A DNA stretch of 64,000 bases from Panicum virgatum (GCF_016808335.1 NC_053148.1:1059001-1123000); one strand, 5' to 3'. Counted from the first letter of the stretch, positions 22,571 through 34,730 are shown. Notes: generated by a model not told the origin, from the sequence alone. Numbers and translations are program-made.

Positions 22571-22907
22571 CAAAAAAAGAAGAAGTACAATCTCAACAGT
22601 TAACATTTCAGCAATCCCAGGGAGAACACAACATGGTCAGTAGAAACCCCCACAAATGCACAAGATTCAAAACATAAGAAGCATGGCCCAAATGCTCAAG
22701 CAAGATTCATATGCTACTACAAGCTGTTGTTCACTCATAACAGAGAGCAAGGATAAAAAGAGTTAAACTAACTCACCCCCACAATGTGACTACTGAGCAA
22801 GCACAAGAAAGTCCCATCTCAAATACAACACACTAGTTATCTGAGCTAGCTACTACCTAACATGTAACAGCCAGTACAATCTGTGGCACTATGGAAATGA
22901 TAATGTT

Positions 22908-24242
22908 TTTTTTTTGAAGGGGAAAACAGTAGGGGAAAACCCCTACTGTGGTATAAATATATATATTAAAAAAAGGAAAGAATACAAGTTAGGGTTAGAA
23001 ACTGTACAAACCGAGAGAAAGCGGGAGGGGATTGAATGAAAAAAGGAAGGAAACTAAATTGAATCTAGCCACGCTAGCACTACAGAACGCTCTGATTCTT
23101 TACACCTAAGCAACTGCCATTTAATGGTATCGATGAAGCAAGTCTTCCAAGCTTGAAAACTAGGAATTTTGTTTCTAAAGATGTAACCATTTCTTTGCTT
23201 CCATATTTCCCAGGCTGCAATAGAGAAAACCTCCATGAAGAAAGGTTGCCCAAAATCCTGTTGTGCTTTGATCATGGTTTGGAAGAAGTCTATAGTGTGG
23301 TCCCAGCCAATATGCAGAAAGTCCCAGCAAAGTTCACTGAAAGGGCATTGGAAAACGAGGTGATAAGTTGTTTCTTCTGGTGCCGGATGACACATCACAC
23401 AGTTTGCCTCCTCATTCTCATCAATGAAGTGCTTTCTCTTTAGAAGGTTTCTAGAATTAATTCTGTCTCGGAGAAGTAGCCAGATGAAAACTTTTATTTT
23501 TTTACTGAGTTTTGTCCTCCAGATCCACCTGAAAGGATCAGGTGGTGTGATTGATGTGAAAGCTTTCTTGTATAATTTTTGTGAAGAGTAGATCGCATTG
23601 CCCCAGCTGTAGGTCCAGACATCATTACCTTGTAAATTTTGCATCTGACTATGAATGTAATCATTGAAACTGTGAAATTCTTCCATTGCCACTTGAGATA
23701 GAGGGAGCTGGAAGTTTGCTTGAATGTCCTGGTTATTCAGATAAGTGGCTAGAGTGATATTGGTGTTAGTAGCATAAGTGAATAAATGGGGGAATTTAGA
23801 CTGAAGCATTTGCCCATTCCAGATATCCTGCCAGAGCAGGAAAGTACTCCCATTTCCAGTCCAAGGAGCTGCAATCCCTCTGAAATGATCAATCGATTCC
23901 ATAACATCCTTCCACCAAAAAGACCCTTTCAATCTGGTTGCATGTGGCACTGCACCATTACCATAGTAAGCTGTCCAAACAAGCTGAACCCAAGGGACAT
24001 CCATTTTATTGTAAAATTTATGCAGATGTTTGATGAGCAAAGCTTGGTTTTGGATTCTTAGGTTTTTGACCCCTAGCCCTCCATTTTTCTTGGGAGTAGT
24101 TACTTTAGACCAAGCAATTAGGGGTTTACCAGAACCGTCATTCTTTCTCCACAGGCAATCTTTTCTTGCTCTGTCAATGGCTTTGATGACTGTAGCAGGA
24201 AGCTTTAAAGTGCACATAGCATAGGTCGGCATAGCATAGGTC
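22908..24242 (-). mobile_element. 5'-truncated L1-type LINE with 15-bp target duplication
   Basis: A 392-codon minus-strand frame (23054-24232) is the C-terminal part of LINE ORF2: TYAMCTLKLP, GGLGVKNLRIQNQALL, GSFWWKDV, and the zf-RVT signature NCVMCHPAPEETTYHL. Downstream come a hairpin (CAGTAGGGG..CCCCTACTG, 22928-22950) and an A-run (T-run 22905-22914 on plus). A 15-bp duplication GGAAATGATAATGTT flanks it (22893-22907 and 24243-24257), proving target-primed insertion. The truncated 5' end shows a small repeated GCATAGGTCGG. It lacks the RT catalytic region. Confidence 0.9.
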
Positions 24243-24257
24243 GGAAATGATAATGTT

Positions 24258-24377
24258 ACATACCGGAGTACGCTAATGCAGCTTCATGCCCTCCTCCCCT
24301 AAGCTTTGTCCCACAGTTGAGCTGTACAATGGTCGTATCCCATCTAAAATCACCGCCAGTTGTTGGTATAGCAATTT
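24258..24377. other. Probable 3' flank of the receptor-kinase pseudogene
   Basis: Lies directly downstream of the kinase stop codon. The LINE at 22908-24242 is inserted next to it. No motif seen. Confidence 0.35.
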
Positions 24378-27090
24378 CTAGCTCGACCCATTAAGGCGCT
24401 CCAAGGTCTCTGCTACATGCCTCATCGATGGCCTCCTCTCAGGGTTGGCCTGACCACAAGCGAGGGCGACTTTCAGCACTGCGATCATCTCATCCTCCCG
24501 TTCCGAGTCCCGGGCAAGGAAAGGATCAAGCACGTCGGCAGACGGTTTCTTGTCCTCGATGCAGAACTGGATCCACTGGACGAGATCCATCTGCATGGTC
24601 TCCAAGAGAACCGCAGGCGATCTGCCAGTGATCATTTCAAGCAAGACCACACCGTAGGAGTAGACGTCCCATTTCTGCGACGGTTTCAGCGTCTTCAGTG
24701 CTTCGGGTGCTTGGTAGCATGACCCTTTGCTCATGAGAGGGCTCACTGAGGCATCTGACTGTTGGCTCTGGGCCTTTTCTAGACCGACTCGATCTGATTG
24801 CGTGAAAGGTGATGTTCCAGCGATGTTTGCAAGACAGCCGAGGCCAAAGTCTGAGATGTATGGCTCCATATTTGTTCCAAGGAGGATGTTATTTGGCCTC
24901 AAGTCCCCATGGACATACTTTTTGGGGCTGAACTCATGCAAGAAAGACATCCCCTTGGCGACTCCCTTCATGATGTTCAATCGGGCCTCCCATGGCAATG
25001 GCGTGAATGTCATCATTCCAGGTTTACCTGAAAGCCATAGCAATTTGCCAGAGCTGGCGGTCAGCAAACACGCACGGCACTAGCTCAGAACAACCACACA
25101 TGTCCTACACCACAGGTTCAGAACATAATCCAGCAATCTTTATTCCAATTAGTAACACACGATCTTCAATTTCGGAGTAAAGAAAACATCCATACAGGTT
25201 ATATCAGAAAGTCAACCTTTGACAGATACCAGATTCCAAACTGTACCAAACTTATATAAAAAACACTAGCTCTTCCAAGCCTATAGAAATACAGTAATTG
25301 GCATGAACTGAATTCCGAAATCTTGACATACTATCATCACAAAAAACAAAACAATTGAAAAGTTAGGCACAACACAATACGGCCAAGTGTGTACCAATTT
25401 TCCATCATATTGCAGTTATTGCACTAAATTAGGAATCAGGTATTACTAGGATCCTGACAAACACAACTACGACATGAAAGAAAATAAAATATATAATTAC
25501 TTGTTCCTGAAACAGCAGAATCAATGGAAGAGGACATAGCAAAGTCATTGTTAAATCTCAGTGTGAGTTGCCGAACAGAATACATACCATGAATTGCTGC
25601 AGAGAGGCTGCCGTTAGGAATGTAATCATATATCATCAGCTTCTCATCAAAAGACCAGTAGTAGGCTCTCAAGGTGACAATGTTGGGATGCCAGACCTTG
25701 CCAATAGCCTCAACCTCATTCTGAAATTCCTTAAACCTCTGCAATCCCCCTTCCCCAAGCCGCCTGACGGCCATGGTGAGTCCGTCCTCAAGAACCACCT
25801 TATACACGATCCCGATCCACTCTTCCCCAACACAAATGCTGAAGCCTTGAGCAGCTCATCCAGATCAAACCTCACTTGCTGGTCCAAGGCCACGAGATCG
25901 TACTGCTCGGCGTGCTCGGACAGAGTCCCGGACTCATCCCTACTGAAACATCCACAATCGTTTCCACACCTGGACCCCTTAGAACCGGCAGCTGCATTGC
26001 GTCCCTTCCTGTCCTTGGATGAAACTGCCCTCTAGTAGCAGTAGAAGAAGAGGAGCGCCATGATCAAAATCCCTACCACATCACTCAGCACGATGGCCAC
26101 AATGGCAATCTTCCCCAGCCCTTTGCCCTTCCCCTTGCCGCCACCGGCAGCGTCGGGCGCAGACGAGTCCCCGTCGTTGGGCAGGGACGGGTTGGACGAT
26201 GGCATAGCGTCCGGCGAGCAGGGGTTCTTGAGCGGCGGCCCGCAGAGGCCCGGGTTGCCGACGAACGCCGTGGGCCCCCGGTTCTCGAGCGCCCCGTTCT
26301 GCGGGATCGGGCCAGAGAGGTTGTTGTAGGTGAGATCGATGTAAACCTTCTCGGGGAGCCTCCCGAGGCTCGGCGGGATCGTGCCGGAGAAGTGGTTGTA
26401 CGGGAGGTCGACCGTCCCCTGGAGCCTGGAGAGGCTCCCGATGTCCTCCGGGATGGCGCCGGAGAAGCCGTTGAAGGAGAGGTCGAGGCGCTCCAGCGCG
26501 GGAAGCTGGGCGCCGAAGCCTGCGGGGAGCGGGCCCGTGAGGTTGTTCCGCGCGAGCGCGAGCGCGCGGAGGCGGCGGCATTTGAGGATCGAGGGCGGGA
26601 GGGAACCGTTGAGGGCATTGGAGGAGAGGTCGAGGATCTGGAGGAAGGGCAGGGCCCCGAGCTCGTCGGGGAGCGGGCCGCCGAGCGCGTTCCCGTAGAG
26701 GACGAGGCTCTGGAGCGCGGGCGCGCCGGAGACGAGCTCGGGCGGGACGGGGCCGAAGAGGCGGTTGCTACGGAGGTTGAGGTGGCGCAGCGACGAAGGG
26801 AGCGGCGCCGCCGGGAGCGCCGCGACGAGGCGCTGCTTGGGGAGCCAGAGCGCGACGACGCGGCGGGGCTGGGTGGCGCCGGCGGGGGAGGAGGAGCAGG
26901 CGACGCCGTTCCAGGCGCAGGGGTCCGCGGCGGTGGCGTCCCAGTTGGCGAGCGCCCCCGTGGGGTCCTGGACGACGGCCGCTTTGAACGCCAGCAGCGC
27001 CTGGCCGTCGGGCGTGAGCGCGTCGGCCTGGGCCTCCGAGTGTGCGGAGACAAGGACGGGGGCGTTGCTGGTGCGGGAGGCTTCACTCAT
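24378..27090 (-). pseudogene. LRR receptor-like kinase pseudogene (LRR-III, ZAR1-like)
   Basis: Minus strand. Exon 1 (to 25588) encodes an LRRNT segment (DGQALLAFKAAV..DPCAWNGV), about seven LRRs (for example LQILDLSSNALNGSLP), an NPGLCGPPL cap and a transmembrane helix (about 26035-26100). The cytoplasmic part follows: [19 protein letters not shown] canonical GT-AG intron (25028-25587) leads to exon 2, with the catalytic-loop variant [18 protein letters not shown], and a stop at 24378-24380. Lesions: TAG at 26032-26034 where family members have Trp just after the membrane helix, and a 1-base deletion near 25818 in the glycine loop (GKSG..). A hAT element also abuts the start codon. The ATG at 27088-27090 is the first in frame after a TGA about 13 codons upstream in the pre-insertion sequence. 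No hydrophobic signal peptide is evident, so the 5' end may be incomplete. Intact members are membrane receptors or adaptors; this copy is inactive. Confidence 0.9.
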
Positions 27091-27093
27091 GAC

Positions 27094-30000
27094 CAAGGTT
27101 TTTTTATCCGACCGGTTCACCCGAACCGCCGGCCACCGGTTCCGGTTAACCGGACCGGTTGGACCGGTTACCGGTTCCGACCGGCCAAATTCAAAACCAA
27201 ATTCAAACGTAGCCGTTCTAACGGTTAGGACCGGTTAGCCGGCCGGTTTGTTGGTAAAACCAGACCGGTTGCACCGGTTACCGGCCTTTTAACAAAATAA
27301 ACCGACAGTTTTAAATTGGTTCCGTGGTGTGAAATAAAAGGAAATTTTGGTATGAACTATGCACATATTAATGTAAAATACCACACCAAAGTAACAATTT
27401 ATAATTATGCAGAGATATACAATATTAATGCGCGTGCATACAAATACCATAGTCCTAATCGTGCCTACAAATACAGTAGTCACTGATACACATTAATAAT
27501 AGTTCAACGTAAGAATGGGAAGACCCCCATTCTGGACGCCATTTGGTATTCGGCGATGGACATCACATTCAAACCTCGCACTCTAAGCAGTTCAGCCTTG
27601 TAGTCTTGCAAAGATTGCCCTGTCCACGCCGATGTTGTCTCCCATTCCTGAACTAACATAGTGTAAAAATGGGGGTCTTCCCATTCGTACACCCATCTCG
27701 TCTGTGGCTCCATGCTGATGTCAGGTATGGGATAGTGAAAAGAGTGCCTGGAATCGCTATAGGAGGAAGAAGAGTACTGTGGAGTATCGTTGTCCGTCGG
27801 TCCAACCGTTCTCCTCGGCGATTCCGGTGCTCCATGATCGGGGTCCTGTGTAGCATGTGTGAACTGAGTCTCCCCTGCAATTAACCATATATAATAATTA
27901 GTACTCATAATCAGAAACAAGTGTGCATATATAGGTGCAATGTATACCTGTGAAACGAATGGGAATACCACCACCACTACCACCACCACCACCACCAGCA
28001 GCAGCATCTGCACCGTCACTACCGTCACCATCACCAGCGGAGCTGCTATCCCCAGTCTCTTGATACGGTGGACTACGCTCACCATCGCCATCATCTGTGG
28101 ACGTGTCGCTGTTCATTGATTTTGCTGTTGCTTTTTCTTTTTGTTTTTGACGCTTCGAGTCACCCTTCGTATGCCCCCTCTGGAATTTCCTCTTCCCTAG
28201 GTGAGTGTCACCCACATGTCTACGTGCCCAATCGCTGATGCAAGCATCCCCCGTAGTGTCACGTAGATCTGAGAGGTTTATTTGATCCCTGACAATATGA
28301 GACGGGAGAGGGACGTCTCCGTCATCATCATCCTCGTCCAGAACTGGAGCGCGGTTAGATCGACCATATTCCATCCATTCCCGCACCGGATTATTCTCAT
28401 CATAAAATGAAAGATGGGCCAGCTGGTCGATAAAATCACCTTCTTCACGTATCGGTGGGCCGGAGACCTCCTCTAGTCGCAGACGAAGGTTGTAGTTGAC
28501 ATAGACCAGCTTGTTAAGTTTCTTGTGCGACAATCGATTGCGAACTTTTGTATGCAGCAAGGCAAAAGTACTCCAGTTGCGCTCGCATCCACTGGACGAA
28601 CAACATTGTGAAACAAGCCGCATGGCAAGATACTGCAGCTTTGGAGTGCTTGATCCGAACATCATCCACCAGGACGCTGTATGTGCAACCAAGTATGTAA
28701 GCAATATATTCAAATATAGAGAAAATAACAATATGTTACGGAGTAACTCTTACATGGGGATGTCTTTGGATCCATCGCCATTCTCATTGCCATTTCACTG
28801 CCAAACTCGCCAACCTTCTGCCGAAACACCTCAAGCTCCTGCAATGCCTGCACGGCGCTCTGGACATCCGTCATGCGCTCAAAAGTATCCTTGAGTCCAC
28901 GGAACATTTCTTGAGTTGGTTCCATCGTGTATGAATACCTCGGATTTAGGACAGCAGCTGCAAAATATAAATCACTTCAAATAAGCATAAGTTTCATAGA
29001 GTTCCAAAATAGATGACTCGTATAGTCTTACCTGGACCCACATACGTGCCTATGAAAAGGTCACGCATCCTATCGTCCATAACCTTAAGATACTCGTCCC
29101 GAGTGGAAACATTATTTCCAAAGAAAGATTGCAGCTCCTGTCTCGTATTCTGGTACGACATCACGACTTCGCACATGTTGGGCCGCTTGTCCTGATCAGC
29201 GAAGCGAAGGAACTTGTATATTGCTTGAACTGTGTCGATGACATATTTCAATCCGTCCCACCACTCCAAATTTGAAAACCTGGAATGAGTAAATCGACCA
29301 TCTTCGGTATCTGCCCATTTGCTTTGTAAAAACTCAGTAGATGCCATCCACTGCATGAAACGATCACGTTTCCGATATATGCTCTCTAAGAACATGTAAT
29401 TGGTTCCAAATCGAGTGGCATTCCACTTGACCAACTCACCACCGATTGCGTTCCTCATCATTGTATTCAACTGACCATGATTGTGTAACCAATTAGAAAT
29501 TCGCTTGCATTGCTTGATCGTACCAGAATGTTCGGGCCTTCGAGCTATATCCTTCAACATCAAATTGACGGTGTGTGCTAGACAAGGTGTCCAAAGAATG
29601 TGTTCATACACCTCTCCTAGTGCCTTGCAAGCTTTCTTGTAATTCGAGCCATTATCGGTGACTATATGCACGACATTCTCCGGTCCAATCTCGTCCACCA
29701 CCTTTCGAATCTCCTGTCAAAATAGGTAGGATTTTTTAGTAAGTTTCAAAATATACTCAAAGTGAATGGGACATGTTTAGGGCCTACTCTAAGCAAATAT
29801 GTGCTATCTTGAGTTCTTCCACTCGCATCAATAGACTTGTGGAACCACATGACTCCATTGCAGTATATCAAAAAGTTGATGACACTCATCCTCGTCGGCC
29901 CAGTCCATGAATCACACATCAACGTGACGCCAAATAAGGGCCAGTCTTTCCGAAACTTTACGTACCTCGTCTTCAAGTCTTGCTCGTTCTGATCAAGGTA

Positions 30001-31572
30001 CTTGCCATCAATATCCCGTCCAGTTGGTGATGCGATACCTTCACCTGCAAATATATGAAAATCATGAGATACAGAAATGTAAGCTCATAGGTGTTATACG
30101 AATGAAAGAAAACATACCCCACTTCTGTGTCTCCCTGACCGCGCTGACAAAGTAAGGATTGTCAGCCTGTCTTCCAGGTACTCCCGCAAAATGGAAAAAC
30201 TTTGACCAAGCTTTACCAATAGCTTCCTTTGCATTTCTACCCTTCTGCGTCCAGGAGCCTGTATCAATTCTTTGTTGGGTCATTCCTCTTCTCCCACCGG
30301 ATGCCACGTTATAATCCTTCACCGCAGGACTCTCCCTCTGCGAAGTTGCCCTACGCAACATCCTCTGCAAAGGATTCCCCCTCGTCGAACCACTATCCCC
30401 TCCATGCTCGTATACACCTCCTCTCTGTTCCACCCCCCGTCGGTACACTGCTTCCGCTCTCGATTGGTCCAAGGCACGCTGCAGCTGAGTCTCCTCATCT
30501 TCTTCTTCACCGGGATAGTTTCCCTCCGCTGCAGCCTTCTCCCGTCTCAACCTCTCTCGAGCCCGTTCAGCAGTTGCCTTCCTAGCCTTCTCAATGTCAC
30601 GCTGAAAATACTCCCGCACATCTGGCGGCACATTCCTGCAATGGACCACCTCCGCCCCGCGGTGAGCCAAATGTTGTTTCAATCTAGTCGCACCACCTCC
30701 TGCTTTCTGCGTATTACAATACTTGCACCGCCATCCGGGATAAAAATTTTCACCATGTTCCCATACAATATCTTTATCTCTACCTGACATTGTCTATCTG
30801 CATAAATGGACAACAAAGACATATCAATCACATAAATCCTAAATCAACCTAAATCCTAAAAACATATATGCACCTTAATATTCAATTCTACCTAAATCCT
30901 AAATGAACCTAAATCCTTACGTCATACACTTAAATCTTACCTAAATCCTAACTACACCTAGATCATACATCTAAATCCTAAAACAAATCATCTAATACTT
31001 GCAAAAACTCAAAGGAAAAAAAAAAACGGCTTACCTACCTCCCAGGCCGGCTTACCGCCTATTCCGGCCGGCTAACCGCTGCGCCCGGCCGGTTAACCGG
31101 CGCGGCCGGTTAGATCCGGGCCGAGGCCGGCTAACCGGTTCTGCCGGCCGGCTAGCCGCGCTAACCGAGCGGTTGGCCGGCGGTCACCGGCGGTCGGGCC
31201 TCCTGGCGCCGCCTGGAGGGAGAGGGAGGCGGAAATGGGGTGGGGGGCGCAGGTCTGAAGGTTCTGGGGGGGGGCGCCTTATGTGTCGGTGACGGGCCGG
31301 TGGGCCTTAATGGGCCGCCTGTTTTTTTTTTAAATTCAAATGCCCCCAAAATATATCAAATGAATGAATATTTCAAAAAATTTGACACCATTACATTCCT
31401 CGCAACTTGAAGTATTTTTATGAATTTTTTGGGATTTTTTCATTTCCTGGAATTCAAATTTAAAATTTGAATTTGGCCCCGGTTTGAACCGCCCGGAACC
31501 GGAACCGGGCCGGACCGGTTACACCGGTAACCGCGGTTACCGGTCCGGTTCCCAGCGGTTTTTTTAACCCTG
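27094..31572 (-). mobile_element. Complete autonomous hAT transposon, 4,479 bp
   Basis: Ends CAAGGTTTTTTTATCCG (left) and the inverse of CAGGGTTAAAAAAACCG (right). A perfect 8-bp target duplication CTCATGAC flanks it (27086-27093 and 31573-31580). Both subterminal regions (27100-27290, 31040-31180 and 31480-31560) are dense in ACCGGT and CCGGT words, likely transposase-binding sites by analogy with other hAT elements. The interior carries one six-exon transposase gene on the minus strand, with every exon open and all junctions GT-AG. The 14100-14624 MITE and the 7045-8378 relic belong to the same family. Confidence 0.95.
27504..30790 (-). CDS. hAT transposase, six exons, 971 aa, apparently intact
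   Basis: Exons on the minus strand are 30118-30790, 29788-30044, 29032-29713, 28754-28957, 27948-28676 and 27504-27874. They total 2,916 nt with consistent phases and no internal stop. The N-terminus (residues about 10-52) is a BED-type zinc finger (WRCKYC, KQHLAHRG). The RNase-H-fold catalytic acids are visible: Asp about 269 in CDSWTGP, Asp about 330 in VTDNGSN and Glu about 637 in CERNWS. CLAHTVNLML and KWNATRFG lie between them. The hAT C-terminal dimerisation region spans about 610-680. The tail is acidic and Gly/Ser-rich and then ends in a conserved DPHFYTMLVQEWE segment shared with the 7.5-kb relic. The product would act in the nucleus, cutting and joining at the element's own ends. 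The start ATG (30788-30790) directly precedes the BED domain. Expression cannot be judged. Confidence 0.9.
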
Positions 31573-31580
31573 CTCATGAC

Positions 31581-31774
31581 TGAGCTACTGCTGCGGTCGC
31601 GACTCCTAGCACCTCACAGGCTCCTTGCTGCCTCTCGTTCGGAGCCGATGGATGCGCAACAGATGGACAAGATGACGGTGGAAAAACGAGTGATGGCTAT
31701 TATGTATGGAGCTCCCTCAACAAAGATTGAAGTGCATTTCCGGTCATGCCTGTCTTCTTCCCAAATTGATTTGG
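31581..31774. other. Displaced 5' flank of the receptor-kinase gene
   Basis: Before the hAT insertion this sequence was joined to 27086 and lay directly upstream of the kinase start codon on the minus strand. Read in that frame it meets a TGA about 13 codons upstream (near 31614-31616). It probably contains the 5' UTR or promoter-proximal region. Confidence 0.5.
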
Positions 31775-32432
31775 GCCTTGTTTAGGGGCCGTTTAGTTCC
31801 CAAAAATTTTCACCCAAAAATTTTTACCTCCCATTTAAACACATGTATGAAGCACTAAATGTAATTAAATAATAAAACTAATTACACAGTTTGGATGTAC
31901 ATGACGAGGCGAATCTTTTAAGCCTAATTATTGCATGATTAGCCATAAGTGCTACAGTAACCCACATGTTCTAATGATGCGGTCAAATGCCTCAAAAGAT
32001 TCGTCTCGCGGTTTCCAAGTGAGTTGTGAAATTAGTTTTTTAATTAGTGTCCGAAAAACCCTCCTGACATCTGGTCAAACAGTCAATTTGACATCAAAAA
32101 TTTTCACCCAGGGAACTAAACGGCCCCTTAGTTGCCTCTTATAAATTTTTTGAAAGAGTATTTTTTTTATTTTGAAGTACTAAATATAAATTAATCACAA
32201 AATAAATTACAGAGCTTGTCTGTAAATCGCGAGACGAATCTAATGAGCCTAATTAATCCATCATTAGATATAGCAATTTAGTGTCTAATTACGGCCTAAT
32301 TAGGTTCATTAGATTCGTCTCGCGATTTACAGGCAAACTGTGCAATGTGTTTTTTATTTCATCTAGATTTAAGTTTCTATGCAGGTGCCGGAATTTTTTT
32401 TTTGGAATTTTGAACTTTGCAACTAAACAAGG
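31775..32432. mobile_element. MITE (CCTTGTTTAGTTGC ends) split by a nested Tourist MITE
   Basis: The left end CCTTGTTTA is separated from its continuation GTTGCCTCTTATAAAT (from 32131) by the nested element. The right end near 32418-32432 reads GCAACTAAACAAGG, the inverse of the left. The interior has a central inverted block (GCGAGACGAATCTAATGA and its complement, about 32228-32332). No coding. Confidence 0.65.
31785..32127. mobile_element. Tourist/Harbinger-like MITE with TTA target duplication
   Basis: 343 bp with inverted ends GGGGCCGTTTAGTTCCC and GGGAACTAAACGGCCCC, flanked by TTA (31782-31784 and 32128-32130). A 3-bp TTA/TAA duplication is typical of PIF/Harbinger MITEs. It interrupts the surrounding MITE and is related to the tandem pair at 5055-5710. 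Confidence 0.85.
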
Positions 32433-32704
32433 GGTTGTTTCCCAACTGATCAAATGGAAGCCCCCTCGGGAAGCTACCTACAATTCAAGACATCTATTTG
32501 TTCTCAGCTTGCCGCAGGCAGGAACTGCTGCCGCTGTGACACTAGGAATCTTGAGATAACTTAGCACTCTAAATCACAAACCAAGTGCTAAACCTAAGGA
32601 TACTCACAACTGTGCTAAATCTAAGGATATGATCAATTTGCACTTGACGGCATGGATATGTTTCTTTAATGTGTATAAGGTTCCTCTGGACTCCAGCAAC
32701 ACCA
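32433..32704. other. Unassigned sequence at the truncated 3' end of the Tat element
   Basis: Recognisable integrase homology stops near 32705. No second LTR is found here, so the element lost its 3' end or another insertion replaced it. The GCTAAATCTAAGGATA / GCTAAACCTAAGGATA near-repeat (32590-32630) is of unknown origin. Confidence 0.35.
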
Positions 32705-33480
32705 TGTCTAGATATACGATGAGCCCACAATGTCTCAGATAGAACCTCATGCCATCTCCTGGGATTCTCCTCTATCTTCTTCTTGATGAGCTTTATCAAG
32801 ATTTTATTATTAGACTCGGCCTGACTATTGGCCTGAGCATAATATGGAGATGAATTGAGTACCTTAATCTTATATGATTCAGCAAAATCACGTACCTCCT
32901 TTAAAATAAAAGATGAACCTTGATCCGTCGTCAAAGTTTGAGGAATACCGAATCTATGAATAATATGTTCTGTAATAAACTCAATTACCTCCCGGTGTGT
33001 CATATTCTTCAAAGGATCCGCTTCGGTCCACTTAGTAAAGTAATCAGTAGCAACCAACACGAAGCGATGTCCCTTTGAAGAAGGGGGATTAATCTGACCA
33101 ATGAAATCCAACCCCCAACCTCTGAACGGCCATGGCTTGATAATATGATGTAATAACGCAGTAGGCACTAACTGAACATTACCAAATCGCTTACATTCTT
33201 CACACCCTTTATAATATCTAAAATAATCCGCCATCATAGTTGGCCAATAAAAACCGGCTCTCCTAAGTAATCACTTTATTTTAGGAGCCGATTGATGTGT
33301 ACCACATATGCCCTCATGAACTTCCCCCATAGCAACACAGAGCACTTGAGAAGTACATCTTCGGCGGTTCGATGATAAAGCTCATCGTCGATCAAAATAT
33401 ATTTAAATGCCAAACGCCGAATACTCCTTTCTGCACCATGACCAGGGTCCTTTAAATATGTCACAATAGGCACCCTCCAA
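32705..33480 (-). pseudogene. Retrotransposon integrase remnant
   Basis: Contains a zinc-finger tail (YYKGCEECKRFG), then the rve catalytic core: WGLDFIGQINPPS, VATDYFTKW (first and second Asp region), TDQGSSF and YYAQANSQAESNN with the DDE Glu. It ends at WAHRISRHG; the C-terminal domain is missing. A stop or shift near 33240-33275 separates the core from upstream sequence. Confidence 0.85.
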
Positions 33481-33769
33481 TCAACAACCTCGGCCTTCCC
33501 TTTGGAATCGGAATTAGCAGCCGACTTGCTGTTTTCAGCAGGGCGTCTGGTCTAACCGGTTCGTCCAAAATCAGTAACTCGGCTGTTGGTCGCATCGGTT
33601 TTGTCATATTAAAATATATTTAAGTGACATCATAGCCAGATGCTTGTTGAGCCAGAACATTTGCCTTCTTATTACTATCTCTTAGAATATGTCGGATTAC
33701 AAATTCATCAAAGCAAGAGATAATATCAAGACATCTATCAAGATATGCATTTAAAGAACCATTATAGCT

Positions 33770-34126
33770 TTAATATACCTTGGATACTTGTTGCACCACT
33801 AGAAGCGAATCACCATATGTTTCCACATGTTTAACACCCATTGATTCCAAGAATTTCAAGCCAAATAGAAGTGTTTCATACTCAACTTGGTTATTTGTGC
33901 GCTCTTCTTCTAACCAGTTTGAGAACTCAAAAATAGTACCATTCGGGGAGATTAGAACGGCACCAATCCCTTGTCCATCATCACAAGCCGATCCATCAAA
34001 GAACAACTTCCATGATGTGCAAGTAACATAGCCGACTTCCAAATCATGCTCATCACTAATCTGATGTTCAACAATGAAATCCGCTATAATTTGGCCTCTA
34101 ATAGCTCTTAAAGACTTATAGGCCAA
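33770..34126 (-). pseudogene. Second (archaeal-type) RNase H domain remnant
   Basis: WKLFFDGSACDDGQGIG followed by LISPNGTIFEFS, NNQVEYETLL and ETYGDSLLVVQQV gives the D-E-D pattern of type I RNase H. Its position between the first RNase H and integrase identifies the Tat-type additional domain. Confidence 0.8.
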
Positions 34127-34150
34127 ATCATATTCAACAAGTGCATAAGC

Positions 34151-34414
34151 TCACTTTCCGATTCTTCCACTCAAAATCGGCTTTTGTAGCATATGCTTAA
34201 TAACATCGGCTTGACAAGTAACTATGCAAGTACTTGATAAAAGATAATGCCTCAACTTGGTACAAGCATAATATAATGATAAGCACAATTTCTCAATAAA
34301 TGTATACCTTGTTTCCGCATCAATAAGTCGTCGGCCAACATATGTGATAACATACTCCTTTCCTTTGGTTTCTTGAGTCAAAACAGCACCAATAACTTTG
34401 TCTTCTGCAGCCAC
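34151..34414 (-). pseudogene. Retrotransposon RT-connected RNase H remnant
   Basis: Reads IGAVLTQETKGKEYVITYVGR then ETRYTFIEKLCLSLYYA and LRHYLLSS, which is the gypsy RNase H that follows RT. Stops flank the fragment on both sides. Confidence 0.8.
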
Positions 34415-34730
34415 ATAAAGCCTAAAAGGAATACCTTACATAGGCGCCTTGAGAACCGGTGGTGAAGACAAATACTTTTTGATCTCCTCAAAAGCCTCTT
34501 GTTGTTCTGCCCCCCAAGTGAATTCAGTCTCGTTCTTCAACCAAAGAATAGGAGTAAAAGCATCTAACTTTCTGGACAAATTAGATATAAACCTTCTCAA
34601 GTAATTTACTTTGCCCAGAAATTTTTACAAGTCTTTCTTGCAAGCAGGAGCCTCTACCTTCTTCATGGCTTTAATTCTCTTTGGATCAATATATATGCCC
34701 TTTTCATGAATAATAAAGCCCAAAAATTTC

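Noticed and set aside
26060..27238. Plus-strand frames of up to 278 codons
   Set aside because: These are antisense shadows of the receptor-kinase LRR exon, whose minus-strand frame has clear LRR and membrane features.
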